Under the pieces are notes generated by a model. That model saw only the letters and a list, made by a program, of their open reading frames with translations, was not told where the DNA came from and made no database searches. The position numbers and the translations under genes were made by a program. This document shows, one piece after another, positions 6,979 through 12,862 of a stretch of DNA of 12,862 nucleotides (the first letter of the stretch is position 1; each line of letters opens with the position of its first letter). Source of the stretch: Candidatus Altarchaeum sp. CG2_30_32_3053 (GTDB lineage: Archaea > Altiarchaeota > Altiarchaeia > Altiarchaeales > Altiarchaeaceae); NCBI GenBank assembly GCA_001873845.1, contig MNZY01000027.1:1-12862 (forward strand), written 5' to 3'.

Positions 6979-8190
6979 ATGAATGTTTGTGAAGTAGATT
7001 GCGGGGCGTTTATAAATCGAATGAATGATGGATATTTTGCAATGAGATATTTGCCATTCAGGTTAACAGGGAACATATATAGAGGCTGTACACATGGTTG
7101 TGTATATTGCTACGCTGCCTGTACTCACTATTATATGAACGCAAGTCCGAATGATTTTTCTAAAAATATTTTTGTTAAAATAAATTCACCTGAAATATTT
7201 CAAAAAGAATTAAAGAAATATGACGATGTAAAAAAAAAGAAAAGTGTCTTAATAATTGGTAATATATCTGATGTATATCAACCGATTGAAATGAAATATA
7301 GATTGACTAGAAAAATTCTGCAGTTATGTTTGGAATATCACTTTCCATGTTTCATTGAAACAAAATCACCACTGGTCCTTGAAGATTTAGATTTAATTAA
7401 AGGATTGGCTAATCAGAACTTAATTGGTATTGGAATGACTGTAACATCTTATAATAATGAATTTACAAAACTTATTGAACCTTTTATAGGAAAACATAAT
7501 CTTATTCATTCTGAGATATATCAAAAAGAACGAATTTCTACCTTAAAAGTGCTATCTTCAATTGGTGCTGATACATATCTACATATTACACCATATTTCC
7601 CAGAGATGACAGACAGAGATATAGAGAAGATCATATCTGATGCTTCTGATGCGAAAATAGGTAACGTGATTATGGCTCCGTTGGAGTTATCTCCTTATAT
7701 CTGGAACCGTTTTTCGAAAGTTTTAGAGGATAATGGAAAGTTTAATGAGATAATATCTATTTATAAAAATCTGTACTTTAATCAAGGACGCAGATTAGGA
7801 GCAAGAATTACGACATCTGAAAATCATCATTATCATCTTGAAGAAAAAGTCTCGTTACTCTGTAAAAAATATGGTATAGGATATTGGGCATTTACAAATC
7901 CACAATTTAACACCGATAAGGCATCCGGAGCTTATCGATTAAGATATCCTATACTACTTGATTATTGGAATTATGCAAAAAGAAACGGGGAAATAAGATA
8001 TAAAGACGCTATCGATTTAGCGAATAATTTCCCTATTGATAACAAATATATCAAAACATTTAAAGAATATTGGAATAGTGGTAAATTATTTGAAGGAATT
8101 TATGGCATAAAAAAAGTAACCATTGAAAATGAAACATATTATATCTATGGTGAAAATACGGATAATTTAATTAACAAAGATAAATTTTAA
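6979..8190 (+). CDS. SPL-like radical SAM protein (COG1533)
   Basis: This 403-residue protein has the radical SAM cluster motif CTHGCVYC, with Cys37, Cys41 and Cys44 binding a 4Fe-4S cluster. The surrounding IYRGCTHGCVYCYAACTHYY and later KNIFVKINSPE are hallmarks of the COG1533 group related to spore photoproduct lyase. ETKSP (128-132) and LHITPYFPEMTDRDIEKI fit the barrel. Most members are uncharacterised, so the substrate is unknown. moaB begins 17 bases after its stop, suggesting co-transcription. A strong TATA-like TTATAAAA lies at 6963-6970, only 9 bases before the ATG at 6979. If used, RNA would start near 6991, and the in-frame ATG at 7021 (residue 15) would be the real start. An AT-rich box at 6910-6922 would allow the longer form. 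Family firm, start uncertain. Confidence 0.85.
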   Translation: MNVCEVDCGAFINRMNDGYFAMRYLPFRLTGNIYRGCTHGCVYCYAACTHYYMNASPNDFSKNIFVKINSPEIFQKELKKYDDVKKKKSVLIIGNISDVYQPIEMKYRLTRKILQLCLEYHFPCFIETKSPLVLEDLDLIKGLANQNLIGIGMTVTSYNNEFTKLIEPFIGKHNLIHSEIYQKERISTLKVLSSIGADTYLHITPYFPEMTDRDIEKIISDASDAKIGNVIMAPLELSPYIWNRFSKVLEDNGKFNEIISIYKNLYFNQGRRLGARITTSENHHYHLEEKVSLLCKKYGIGYWAFTNPQFNTDKASGAYRLRYPILLDYWNYAKRNGEIRYKDAIDLANNFPIDNKYIKTFKEYWNSGKLFEGIYGIKKVTIENETYYIYGENTDNLINKDKF

Positions 8191-8207
8191 AAAAATTAAA
8201 AAGTAAA

Positions 8208-8720
8208 ATGAGTCATGAAGAACACCTGAAACATGCTTCAAAAGAAGTTAAAAAAGCATTTAATTTTGCTGTCTTAACAGTCAGTGATACAAGAACAAAT
8301 GACACAGATGAATCGGGAAAAATTTTGTGTGAAATACTGAAAAACAATAAACATAACATCATTTATTATGAAATTGTCAAAGATGATGGAAAAGAGATAG
8401 AATATTTTATAAAGAAGGCGATTTCTGATGAAAATGTTGAGGTATTGATAACAAACGGAGGTACAGGAATTTCCAAAAGAGATGTAACAATTGAAACAGT
8501 TAAAAATTTTTTTGAAAAAACATTGGACGGATTTGGAGAAATTTTCAGATATTTAAGTTATACAGAAATCGGAAGCGGGGCAATTATGTCAAGGGCAACA
8601 GCAGGGGTGTGCAGAGGCAAAATAGTATTTTCAATTCCCGGCTCGCCAAATGCAGTCCGACTCGCTATGGACAAAATTATAATTCCAGAAATTTCCCATA
8701 TAATCTGGGAGGTAAGGTGA
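8208..8720 (+). CDS. moaB: MoaB/MogA-type molybdopterin adenylyltransferase
   Basis: This 170-residue cytoplasmic protein matches the MoaB/MogA family, which adenylates molybdopterin before molybdenum or tungsten insertion. TVSDTRT (24-30), TNGGTGISKRD (82-92), the GFGEIFRYLS segment (108-117), IGSGAIMSRATAG (121-133) and IPGSPNAVRLAM (143-154) are all conserved, covering the pterin and nucleotide sites and the conserved Asp92. Length is normal. It follows the radical SAM gene by 17 bases without a visible promoter of its own. No other molybdenum-cofactor gene lies in the window, and the radical SAM neighbour is SPL-like rather than MoaA-like. The start codon is supported by the family's usual N-terminal extension before the first strand. 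Confidence 0.93.
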   Translation: MSHEEHLKHASKEVKKAFNFAVLTVSDTRTNDTDESGKILCEILKNNKHNIIYYEIVKDDGKEIEYFIKKAISDENVEVLITNGGTGISKRDVTIETVKNFFEKTLDGFGEIFRYLSYTEIGSGAIMSRATAGVCRGKIVFSIPGSPNAVRLAMDKIIIPEISHIIWEVR

Positions 8721-8742
8721 TAAAGGTAACAAAGGCATACCT

Positions 8743-8906
8743 GCGTAACAGCACATATTCAAAAGTTGTACATAAAAAAAGTCAGATGCAAAAGGTTGAC
8801 TTATGTGGAACAACATCGCCTGACACAGCATAAAAGGTTCGTGTCTTATGGCACTCGCCCAAATTTTTACTTTGCAAAAACTTCTTTTATGCTGAAACCG
8901 TTATAT
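8743..8906. other. Highly folded intergenic element, attC-like in outline
   Basis: Between moaB and sixA there are two strong stems. The first stacks GTTGT/ACAAC (8765-8769, 8810-8814), ACATA/TATGT (8770-8774, 8802-8806) and AGTCA/TGACT (8780-8784, 8797-8801), with short bulges. The second is a perfect 11-base pairing, CAGCATAAAAG (8826-8836) with CTTTTATGCTG (8884-8894). The edges carry GCGTAACAGC (8743-8752) and CCGTTATA (8898-8905), in which TAAC and GTTA can pair. Bulged stems with an AAC/GTT edge recall integron attC sites, but the length (164) and the imperfect core are poor matches. No integrase is seen. It may equally be a transcript end structure between the convergent genes or a dispersed repeat. 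Confidence 0.4.
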
Positions 8907-8950
8907 GAAATTGTGGACTTCTGGTGAATTGAAAAAAAACACTTTGTTGG

Positions 8951-9403
8951 TCAAATAATATGTTTCAATTTTTCAAATTTCCTGTTTTTAATTTCAATTT
9001 TGCATAAACATCCTTTTTTCAAATCAACACATTCTTCATCACTTTTTATAAATACTGCTATCATCCTTCCAAGAAACGGCTGATGCCCGACAAGCAAAAA
9101 TTTATCTTTATCTTCTCTGCTTTTATATTGAAGGTGATCTAAAATTTCATCTGGATTTGACAAAGGATTAAGCAATTCAGTTGTTTTTATTTCGCTCTTG
9201 AAATTGAGCTCTTTTGCAATGATTTCTGCTGTCTGAACTGCCCGCTTCAGATGGCTTGAAAATATTTCTGAAATGTCAATATTTGAATTTTTCAGACATT
9301 TGCCTGCCCTTTTTGCCTGTTTTTTTCCTTTTTCAGATAACTCTCTTGATTCATCAATATATCCTTCCAGTGCTTTGCCGTGTCTGACAATATAAATTTC
9401 CAT
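8951..9403 (-). CDS. sixA: SixA-type phosphohistidine phosphatase (histidine phosphatase superfamily)
   Basis: This 150-residue protein has the RHG catalytic motif (Arg7-His8-Gly9), Arg54 in SHLKRAVQTAE, and the second histidine His107 in LLVGHQPFLG. Together these form the phosphate pocket of the branch-1 histidine phosphatases. The short length and lack of an insertion domain match SixA, which in bacteria removes phosphate from histidine of phosphotransfer proteins. No such partner is in the window, so the substrate here is unknown. The ATG at 9401-9403 follows, on the minus strand, a TATA-like AAATATATA and the 27-base block shared with the glycogen synthase promoter. A role tied to carbohydrate metabolism is therefore possible but inferred. 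Confidence 0.85.
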   Translation of the reverse strand: MEIYIVRHGKALEGYIDESRELSEKGKKQAKRAGKCLKNSNIDISEIFSSHLKRAVQTAEIIAKELNFKSEIKTTELLNPLSNPDEILDHLQYKSREDKDKFLLVGHQPFLGRMIAVFIKSDEECVDLKKGCLCKIEIKNRKFEKLKHII

Positions 9404-9422
9404 TTTTAAAGTTTATTAAATG

Positions 9423-9460
9423 GGTGCTGACCCACTAAAATTGGGATAAGTATATATTTG
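9423..9460 (-). promoter_or_regulatory. Shared promoter-region motif, copy 2 (upstream of sixA)
   Basis: Read on the minus strand, CAAATATATA (9460-9451) is followed by the same 27-base block found at 79-105 (here 9449-9423), ending 19 bases before the sixA ATG. This copy completes the hairpin TGGGT-CAGC-ACCCA. Upstream, both copies also share the A-run and CAAATATA, with a one-base difference in spacing. The predicted transcription start falls inside the block, as in copy 1. Confidence 0.55.
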
Positions 9461-9672
9461 TTTTTTTAACAAAAGTTTCCCATTTCAATTTATATTTCTT
9501 GTTATCAATTTTGTTTGATAATTTATATCTTTTTTAAATGCACATTAGGAGGATGTCCAATAATTAAAATCTTTTGGATTTTTAAATGATATTTCAAAAA
9601 ATTTATTTACTAAAAATATAATTTTTACGCAGATTTTTAAAAAATATCTTACAAATGAGGTTAATTTAAAGG

Positions 9673-9786
9673 GGTGATCACCAATTTATAATAATAGAAT
9701 TAAATCTGACATTCTCAAGTTACAATTTTAAATCCGGTTTTCTTACAGGTACATCACACATAAAACAAACAATACTTTGTCAGATT
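9673..9786. repeat. Palindrome and long stem in the sixA-glyA gap
   Basis: GGTGATCACC (9673-9682) is a perfect 10-base palindrome. Next to it AATCTGACA (9703-9711) pairs perfectly with TGTCAGATT (9778-9786) across a 66-base loop. These are the only notable structures in the left and centre of the 9404-9934 gap. The rest is AT-rich without a recognisable gene apart from the remnant at 9720-9851. Either could be an operator or a small RNA stem; nothing here decides it. Confidence 0.3.
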
Positions 9787-9851
9787 AAATCTTATTCTTT
9801 CAATTATTCCCAATCCTGATTTATAAAATTTTCCGGAGAGGTATTTGCCAT
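9720..9851 (-). pseudogene. Possible decayed small CxxC protein gene
   Basis: On the minus strand an ATG (9851-9849) opens MANTSPENFINQDWE, which then hits a stop. Moving between frames by small indels continues as IERIRFNLTK and then IVCFMCDVPVRKPDLKL, ending at 9720. The pieces read like one small protein with a C-x-x-C metal-binding pair, broken by two frameshifts. A TATA-like CTATAAATTTT lies about 35 bases upstream of the ATG, placed as for a gene divergent from glyA. I do not recognise the family. With such AT-rich sequence the resemblance to protein could be chance. Confidence 0.25.
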
Positions 9852-9900
9852 AAAATTATAAAATTTAGTGAGAAAAACAAAATTTATAGATGCAAGACAA

Positions 9901-9907
9901 TATATTA
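9901..9907 (+). promoter_or_regulatory. TATA box of glyA
   Basis: TATATTA centred 31 bases before the glyA ATG at 9935 would place transcription start near 9930, giving a leaderless or nearly leaderless mRNA. This agrees with the absence of a Shine-Dalgarno sequence before the ATG. Inferred from archaeal promoter spacing. Confidence 0.45.
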
Positions 9908-9934
9908 AATTTTAAAATTTAAAACAATACCAAA

Positions 9935-11185
9935 ATGCACGAAATTGAGAGCATAGAAAAATTTGACCCTGAAATTGCAGATGCAATAAAAAACGAATTA
10001 GACAGGCAAAAAAATTATTTGCAGATGATCGCATCTGAAAATTACGCAAGCAAAGCGGTTTTGGAGGCACAGGGAAGCATAATGACAAACAAATATGCGG
10101 AGGGCTATCCTCATAAAAGATATTATGGAGGGTGTGAATTCGTTGATGTTGCAGAGGACTTAGCAATAGAAAGGGCAAAAAAGTTATTTGGTGCGGAACA
10201 CGCAAATGTCCAGCCAAATTCAGGAACAAATGCAAATTTTGCCGTTTATAACGCCGTTCTTGGGCACGGAGATACAATAATGGGGATGAGTTTGGCACAC
10301 GGAGGACATTTATCACACGGAGCAAAGGTCAGTGTAACCGGAAAAATTTTTAATCCCGTTCAGTATGGGGTAAATAAATATACAGAACAAATTGATTTTG
10401 CAGAAATTTCGGACATCGCAAAAAAGGCAAAACCAAAGCTCATTATAGCCGGTGCAAGTTCCTATTCAAGAGAGATTGATTTTAAGGCATTCCGGGAAAT
10501 TGCAGATGAGGTTAATGCTTATGTAATGGCAGATATTGCCCACATTGCCGGACTCGTGGCAGCCAAATTTCACAATTCCCCGGTTCCTTATGCGGATTTC
10601 GTAACATCAACAACACAAAAAACATTACAGGGACCAAGAGGAGCATTTATCCTTTCAAAGGAAAAATATAAAAAGGAAACTGATAAGTCGGTCTTTCCCG
10701 GAACACAAGGAGGTCCTTTTATGCATGTAATTGCAGCCAAGGCAATTTGTTTTAAATATGCAATGACAGAAGAGTTTAAGGACTATATCTTTAATGTTAT
10801 CAAAAATTCAAAAAGGATAGCGAAGATATTTATGGATGAGAACTATAGGGTCGTCTCGGGAGGAACAGATAATCATCTTTGTTTAATTGACCTGTCCTCC
10901 CACAAAATTACTGGCAGGGATGCGGAGGCATCGTTATACAAAGCAGGAATTGTTATAAACAAAAATGTTATTCCTTTTGAGACCCTACCCCCAACAATAG
11001 CAAGCGGAATAAGGATAGGAACACCGTCTGTTACCGCAAGGGGGATGAAAGAAAAAGAAATGGATAGAATTGCAATGATGATAATAGATGTCCTGAAAAA
11101 TTTAAATAACCGGGAGACAGAAGAAAATGTCCAAAAGGAGGTTATAAATTTATGTAATGAGTTTCCGGTATATGAAAATTTATAA
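9935..11185 (+). CDS. glyA: Serine hydroxymethyltransferase, bacterial-type
   Basis: This 416-residue PLP enzyme converts serine and a tetrahydropterin to glycine and the methylene derivative, feeding one-carbon metabolism. The sequence is typical from the N-terminus: LQMIASENYAS (29-39), NKYAEGYPHKRYYGG (52-66), QPNSGTNAN (93-101), LAHGGHLSHGAKVS (120-133), MADIAHIAGLVA (198-209) and FPGTQGGP (254-261). PLP-binding Lys229 sits in TSTTQKTLQGPRG and has the same number as in E. coli. The residue before it is Gln228, where most enzymes have histidine, and Gln232 replaces the usual Ala or Arg. Length is standard. The gene converges on coaD with only 21 bases between the stops. A TATA box lies at 9901-9907. 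It resembles bacterial GlyA more than the methanogen enzyme, hinting at transfer. Confidence 0.95.
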   Translation: MHEIESIEKFDPEIADAIKNELDRQKNYLQMIASENYASKAVLEAQGSIMTNKYAEGYPHKRYYGGCEFVDVAEDLAIERAKKLFGAEHANVQPNSGTNANFAVYNAVLGHGDTIMGMSLAHGGHLSHGAKVSVTGKIFNPVQYGVNKYTEQIDFAEISDIAKKAKPKLIIAGASSYSREIDFKAFREIADEVNAYVMADIAHIAGLVAAKFHNSPVPYADFVTSTTQKTLQGPRGAFILSKEKYKKETDKSVFPGTQGGPFMHVIAAKAICFKYAMTEEFKDYIFNVIKNSKRIAKIFMDENYRVVSGGTDNHLCLIDLSSHKITGRDAEASLYKAGIVINKNVIPFETLPPTIASGIRIGTPSVTARGMKEKEMDRIAMMIIDVLKNLNNRETEENVQKEVINLCNEFPVYENL

Positions 11186-11206
11186 ATTTAAATTTAAGGA
11201 AAAATT

Positions 11207-11626
11207 TTACATGAGACCCGATGAAACCGGATAGTTGTTTTTTAATACAAATGGCACAACTACTATCGTCATTCGTTTTAGTCTTTTTTTAAATCTTATT
11301 GCATTTATCTCCTGTGCCCTCGGAAGTGTTTCTTCACTTACGACAATAGCATTTAGGCATTCCTCAAGTGTTGCAATTCCATACATATCATCAATTTTTA
11401 AAATTTCATAATTGCTGTGTAAATTTAAAGCGGAAATTTTCTTTTTAAGATTGTCTTTTCGTTTTTTATACACCAAAACCTTTTCTGCCCTGAATAAATT
11501 TGCAAATTTGTCAGATGTTAATCCGATGTACACATATTCTCCTACATTAAAGGTGGTTTTAAGCAGGTCATCATGCCCTTTGTGAATTTTGTTGAAGGTT
11601 CCTCCTACCACTACTTTTTTAAACAT
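11207..11626 (-). CDS. coaD: Archaeal-type pantetheine-phosphate adenylyltransferase, shortened C-terminus
   Basis: This 139-residue nucleotidyltransferase matches archaeal PPAT (COG1019), which joins ATP and 4'-phosphopantetheine to make dephospho-CoA. GGTFNKIHKGHDDLL (8-22) carries the HxGH motif (His15, His18) and Thr10. TSDKFANLFRAEKV, NYEILKIDDMYGIA and AIVVSEETLPRAQEIN are characteristic of the family. The protein ends in YPVSSGLM. Relatives normally continue from the S-S pair as S-S-T-R-I-R plus 10 or more residues, so the last ATP-site element appears lost or changed. Reading the downstream bases in the other two frames does not restore it. On the minus strand a TATA-like AAATTTATAAC, part of an 18-base repeat, lies about 10-20 bases before the ATG. 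Family is firm; whether it is fully active is uncertain. Confidence 0.88.
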   Translation of the reverse strand: MFKKVVVGGTFNKIHKGHDDLLKTTFNVGEYVYIGLTSDKFANLFRAEKVLVYKKRKDNLKKKISALNLHSNYEILKIDDMYGIATLEECLNAIVVSEETLPRAQEINAIRFKKRLKRMTIVVVPFVLKNNYPVSSGLM

Positions 11627-11697
11627 TTTACCAAGTTATAAATTTTTACAGAGTTATAAATTTTTACAGAGTTATAAATTTTTACCAAATTATAAAA
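11625..11697. repeat. 18-base tandem repeats carrying TATA-like cores
   Basis: Three full units (11634-11651, 11652-11669, 11670-11687) of AGTTATAAATTTTTACAG, the third ending CA instead of AG, are flanked by partial units on both sides, giving about four periods. Each contains TTATAAATTT, which reads as a TATA-like box on either strand. The array fills the space between the divergent coaD and asparagine-synthetase-like starts. A further box, CTATAAATTTATT (11699-11711), is nearest the right-hand gene. Multiplied promoter elements are a reasonable inference. Confidence 0.8.
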
Positions 11698-11738
11698 CTA
11701 TAAATTTATTAATAAATTTATTATTGAACATAAAGACA

Positions 11739-12596
11739 ATGGAAAATATAAATTACGACGCCACACTTTTAAATTTAAAAAATTTGTTATCTCAGTCAGT
11801 TGGGCAGGCAACTAACAAATTGCAGAAAACTGGAGTTGTATTTTCCGCTGGGATTGATTCAACAGTTATTGCTTTTTTGGCAAAGAAATTTTGTAATGTT
11901 TGTGCTTATACTGTAGGAACATGCAAAGGGGAAGATATCATTTTTGCCCGAAAATTTGAAAAGTTAAACATATTAGATACAAAGATAATAGAGATTACAG
12001 AAGGTGATGTTGAAAATGAAAAAGGAAACATATTAAAAATTTTAAATAACAATAACATCCCGGTAACAAAATTAAATTTATCAACAGCAGTTCCGCTTTA
12101 CTTTGCTTCAAAAAAGGCATATAGAGACGGCATAAAGGTTATGCTTTCCGGACAGGGTGCAGACGAAATTTTTGGCGGTTATGTGAGATATTTAAAAATG
12201 AACGAATATCAAAGAATCATTGCAATGAAAAATGACATAAACCTTGCTTATAAAGATAATTTGAACAGAGACATCGCAATGTGTGCATTTAACAAAATTT
12301 CTCTGAAATTTCCTTATATGGATAAAAATTTTTCTGACTATGCGATGAACATTCCGATGAAATTTAAAATTTATGAGGTAAAAAACGATCAATACCCGGA
12401 TGATTTTGGCGAGACAATTGACATTGTTGATGGGAAGAAATTTATCAGAAAATTTATATTAAGAAAGTTGGGCAGGGAAGCAAGTGTTCCGGAATTTATA
12501 GTTAAGCGAAAAAAGAAGGCGATGCAGTATGGTTCAATGTCAGAGAAGATTATTGAAAAAATTTTGAAAAAACATTCCATTCAGATAAAATTTTGA
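11739..12596 (+). CDS. Asparagine-synthetase-like ATP-pyrophosphatase without a glutaminase domain
   Basis: This 285-residue protein is the C-terminal half of an AsnB-type enzyme alone. The PP-loop FSAGIDST (35-42) should bind the ATP pyrophosphate. SGQGADEIFGGYVRY (137-151), the RDIAMCAFNKISLKFPYMD stretch (177-195) and the final helix region (KFIRKF to VKRKKKAMQYG) are all family motifs. The N-terminal Ntn glutaminase domain (catalytic Cys2) is absent, so it would use free ammonia or a separate amidotransferase, or act on another substrate. The ATG at 11739 was chosen because the frame also stays open upstream through the 18-base repeats, giving a low-complexity YKFLQS extension that is only repeat sequence. 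A TATA-like box at about 11699-11707 fits this start. The gene has no partner in sight. Confidence 0.85.
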   Translation: MENINYDATLLNLKNLLSQSVGQATNKLQKTGVVFSAGIDSTVIAFLAKKFCNVCAYTVGTCKGEDIIFARKFEKLNILDTKIIEITEGDVENEKGNILKILNNNNIPVTKLNLSTAVPLYFASKKAYRDGIKVMLSGQGADEIFGGYVRYLKMNEYQRIIAMKNDINLAYKDNLNRDIAMCAFNKISLKFPYMDKNFSDYAMNIPMKFKIYEVKNDQYPDDFGETIDIVDGKKFIRKFILRKLGREASVPEFIVKRKKKAMQYGSMSEKIIEKILKKHSIQIKF

Positions 12597-12781
12597 AAAG
12601 GGAAATTTTCGGGGGTTGTGTGCCATATGAAACTAGGCCACTTATATTTTTGTAAATTATCAATTGAATTTTGAAGATTAAATAAAAATTTCAATAAATA
12701 ATATTTTTGATTATAAAATTTATAACTTAAAATTTTTTGTTTTAAATTTATATTTGTATTTTAAATTTATTTATGAAAAAT
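12597..12781. other. AT-rich gene-free stretch after the asparagine-synthetase-like gene
   Basis: I see no gene here. A TAGGCCACTTATATTT segment near 12637-12652 can pair imperfectly with AATATAAAAGAGGTGGC near 12784-12800 (GCCAC/GTGGC and TTATATT/AATATAA). This long weak stem could be a transcript end structure. The rest is simple AT sequence. Confidence 0.3.
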
Positions 12782-12862
12782 TTAATATAAAAGAGGTGGC
12801 TCATTATAGTCATTTTGACATCTTTTGATAATATTGTTTTTGTCCATATATTTATTCTTTAA
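12782..12862 (-). CDS. Possible 3' end of a gene running in from the right edge (partial)
   Basis: A minus-strand frame stays open from the window edge for 26 codons to a TAA at 12782-12784. It ends KRCQNDYNEPPLLY. This is too short to identify, and an ATG lies only a few codons in from the edge, so it may be a chance frame. Confidence 0.2.
   Translation of the reverse strand, partial: LKNKYMDKNNIIKRCQNDYNEPPLLY

Noticed and set aside
6979..8720. Radical SAM gene plus moaB as a molybdenum-cofactor operon with MoaA
   Set aside because: The radical SAM motif context (IYRGCTHGCVYCYA) is SPL-like COG1533. MoaA has a different cluster context and a C-terminal second cluster, not seen here.
9521..9700. 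C/D box guide RNA upstream of glyA
   Set aside because: ATGAGG and ATGATA strings occur, but no properly spaced C and D box pairs could be found.
11625..11697. CRISPR-like array
   Set aside because: The 18-base units are directly adjacent with no spacers, and no cas genes are present.
11589..11738. A 50-residue N-terminal extension of the asparagine-synthetase-like gene containing repeated YKFLQS units
   Set aside because: It overlaps the coaD start and merely translates the 18-base non-coding repeats. The ATG at 11739 fits the promoter and the family.

Overview
This is a very AT-rich window with features of an archaeal chromosome. The archaeal markers are a DUF99 protein, an archaeal-type pantetheine-phosphate adenylyltransferase, an archaeal MoaB, and a membrane NfeD/ClpP-class protease. 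Genes are preceded by TATA-like boxes and few have recognisable Shine-Dalgarno sequences. Several genes have bacterial or eukaryote-like relatives: a GT3 glycogen synthase, a PhzE-like aminotransferring chorismate enzyme, bacterial-type GlyA and SixA. The low GC, long intergenic spaces and mixed ancestry would suit an uncultivated lineage such as Altiarchaeota. That placement is inference only.

Layout. At 145-1995 (+) is a GT3 glycogen synthase. At 2000-2340 lie two broken genes abutting head-on, a GNAT acetyltransferase start and a frameshifted HicB-type antitoxin. At 2352-4951 (-) is a probable two-gene unit, DUF99 then a PhzE-like fusion of a chorismate-using domain and a glutamine amidotransferase. 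At 4952-5541 is a 590-base gene-free stretch packed with perfect hairpins and long inverted repeats. At 5542-6885 (-) is the NfeD protease. It is divergent from 6979-8720 (+), where a SPL-like radical SAM gene is followed 17 bases later by moaB. At 8721-8950 is a folded intergenic element. At 8951-9403 (-) is sixA. At 9404-9934 is a long gap with a possible decayed small gene. At 9935-11185 (+) is glyA, convergent with coaD at 11207-11626 (-). At 11739-12596 (+) is a glutaminase-less asparagine-synthetase-like gene. A nearly empty AT-rich tail follows, which may hold the end of another gene.

The genes do not form one pathway. They cover glycogen synthesis, chorismate amination, molybdopterin synthesis, one-carbon metabolism, CoA synthesis and proteolysis. 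The most interesting signals are mostly non-coding or contextual. A 27-base motif sits in the same promoter position upstream of both the glycogen synthase and sixA. The DUF99/PhzE-like unit has an operator-like palindrome. A multi-hairpin RNA-like element lies at 5000-5176, next to a repeat-rich segment bounded by 21-base direct repeats. Finally, 18-base tandem repeats, each carrying a TATA-like core, fill the coaD/asparagine-synthetase-like promoter region.
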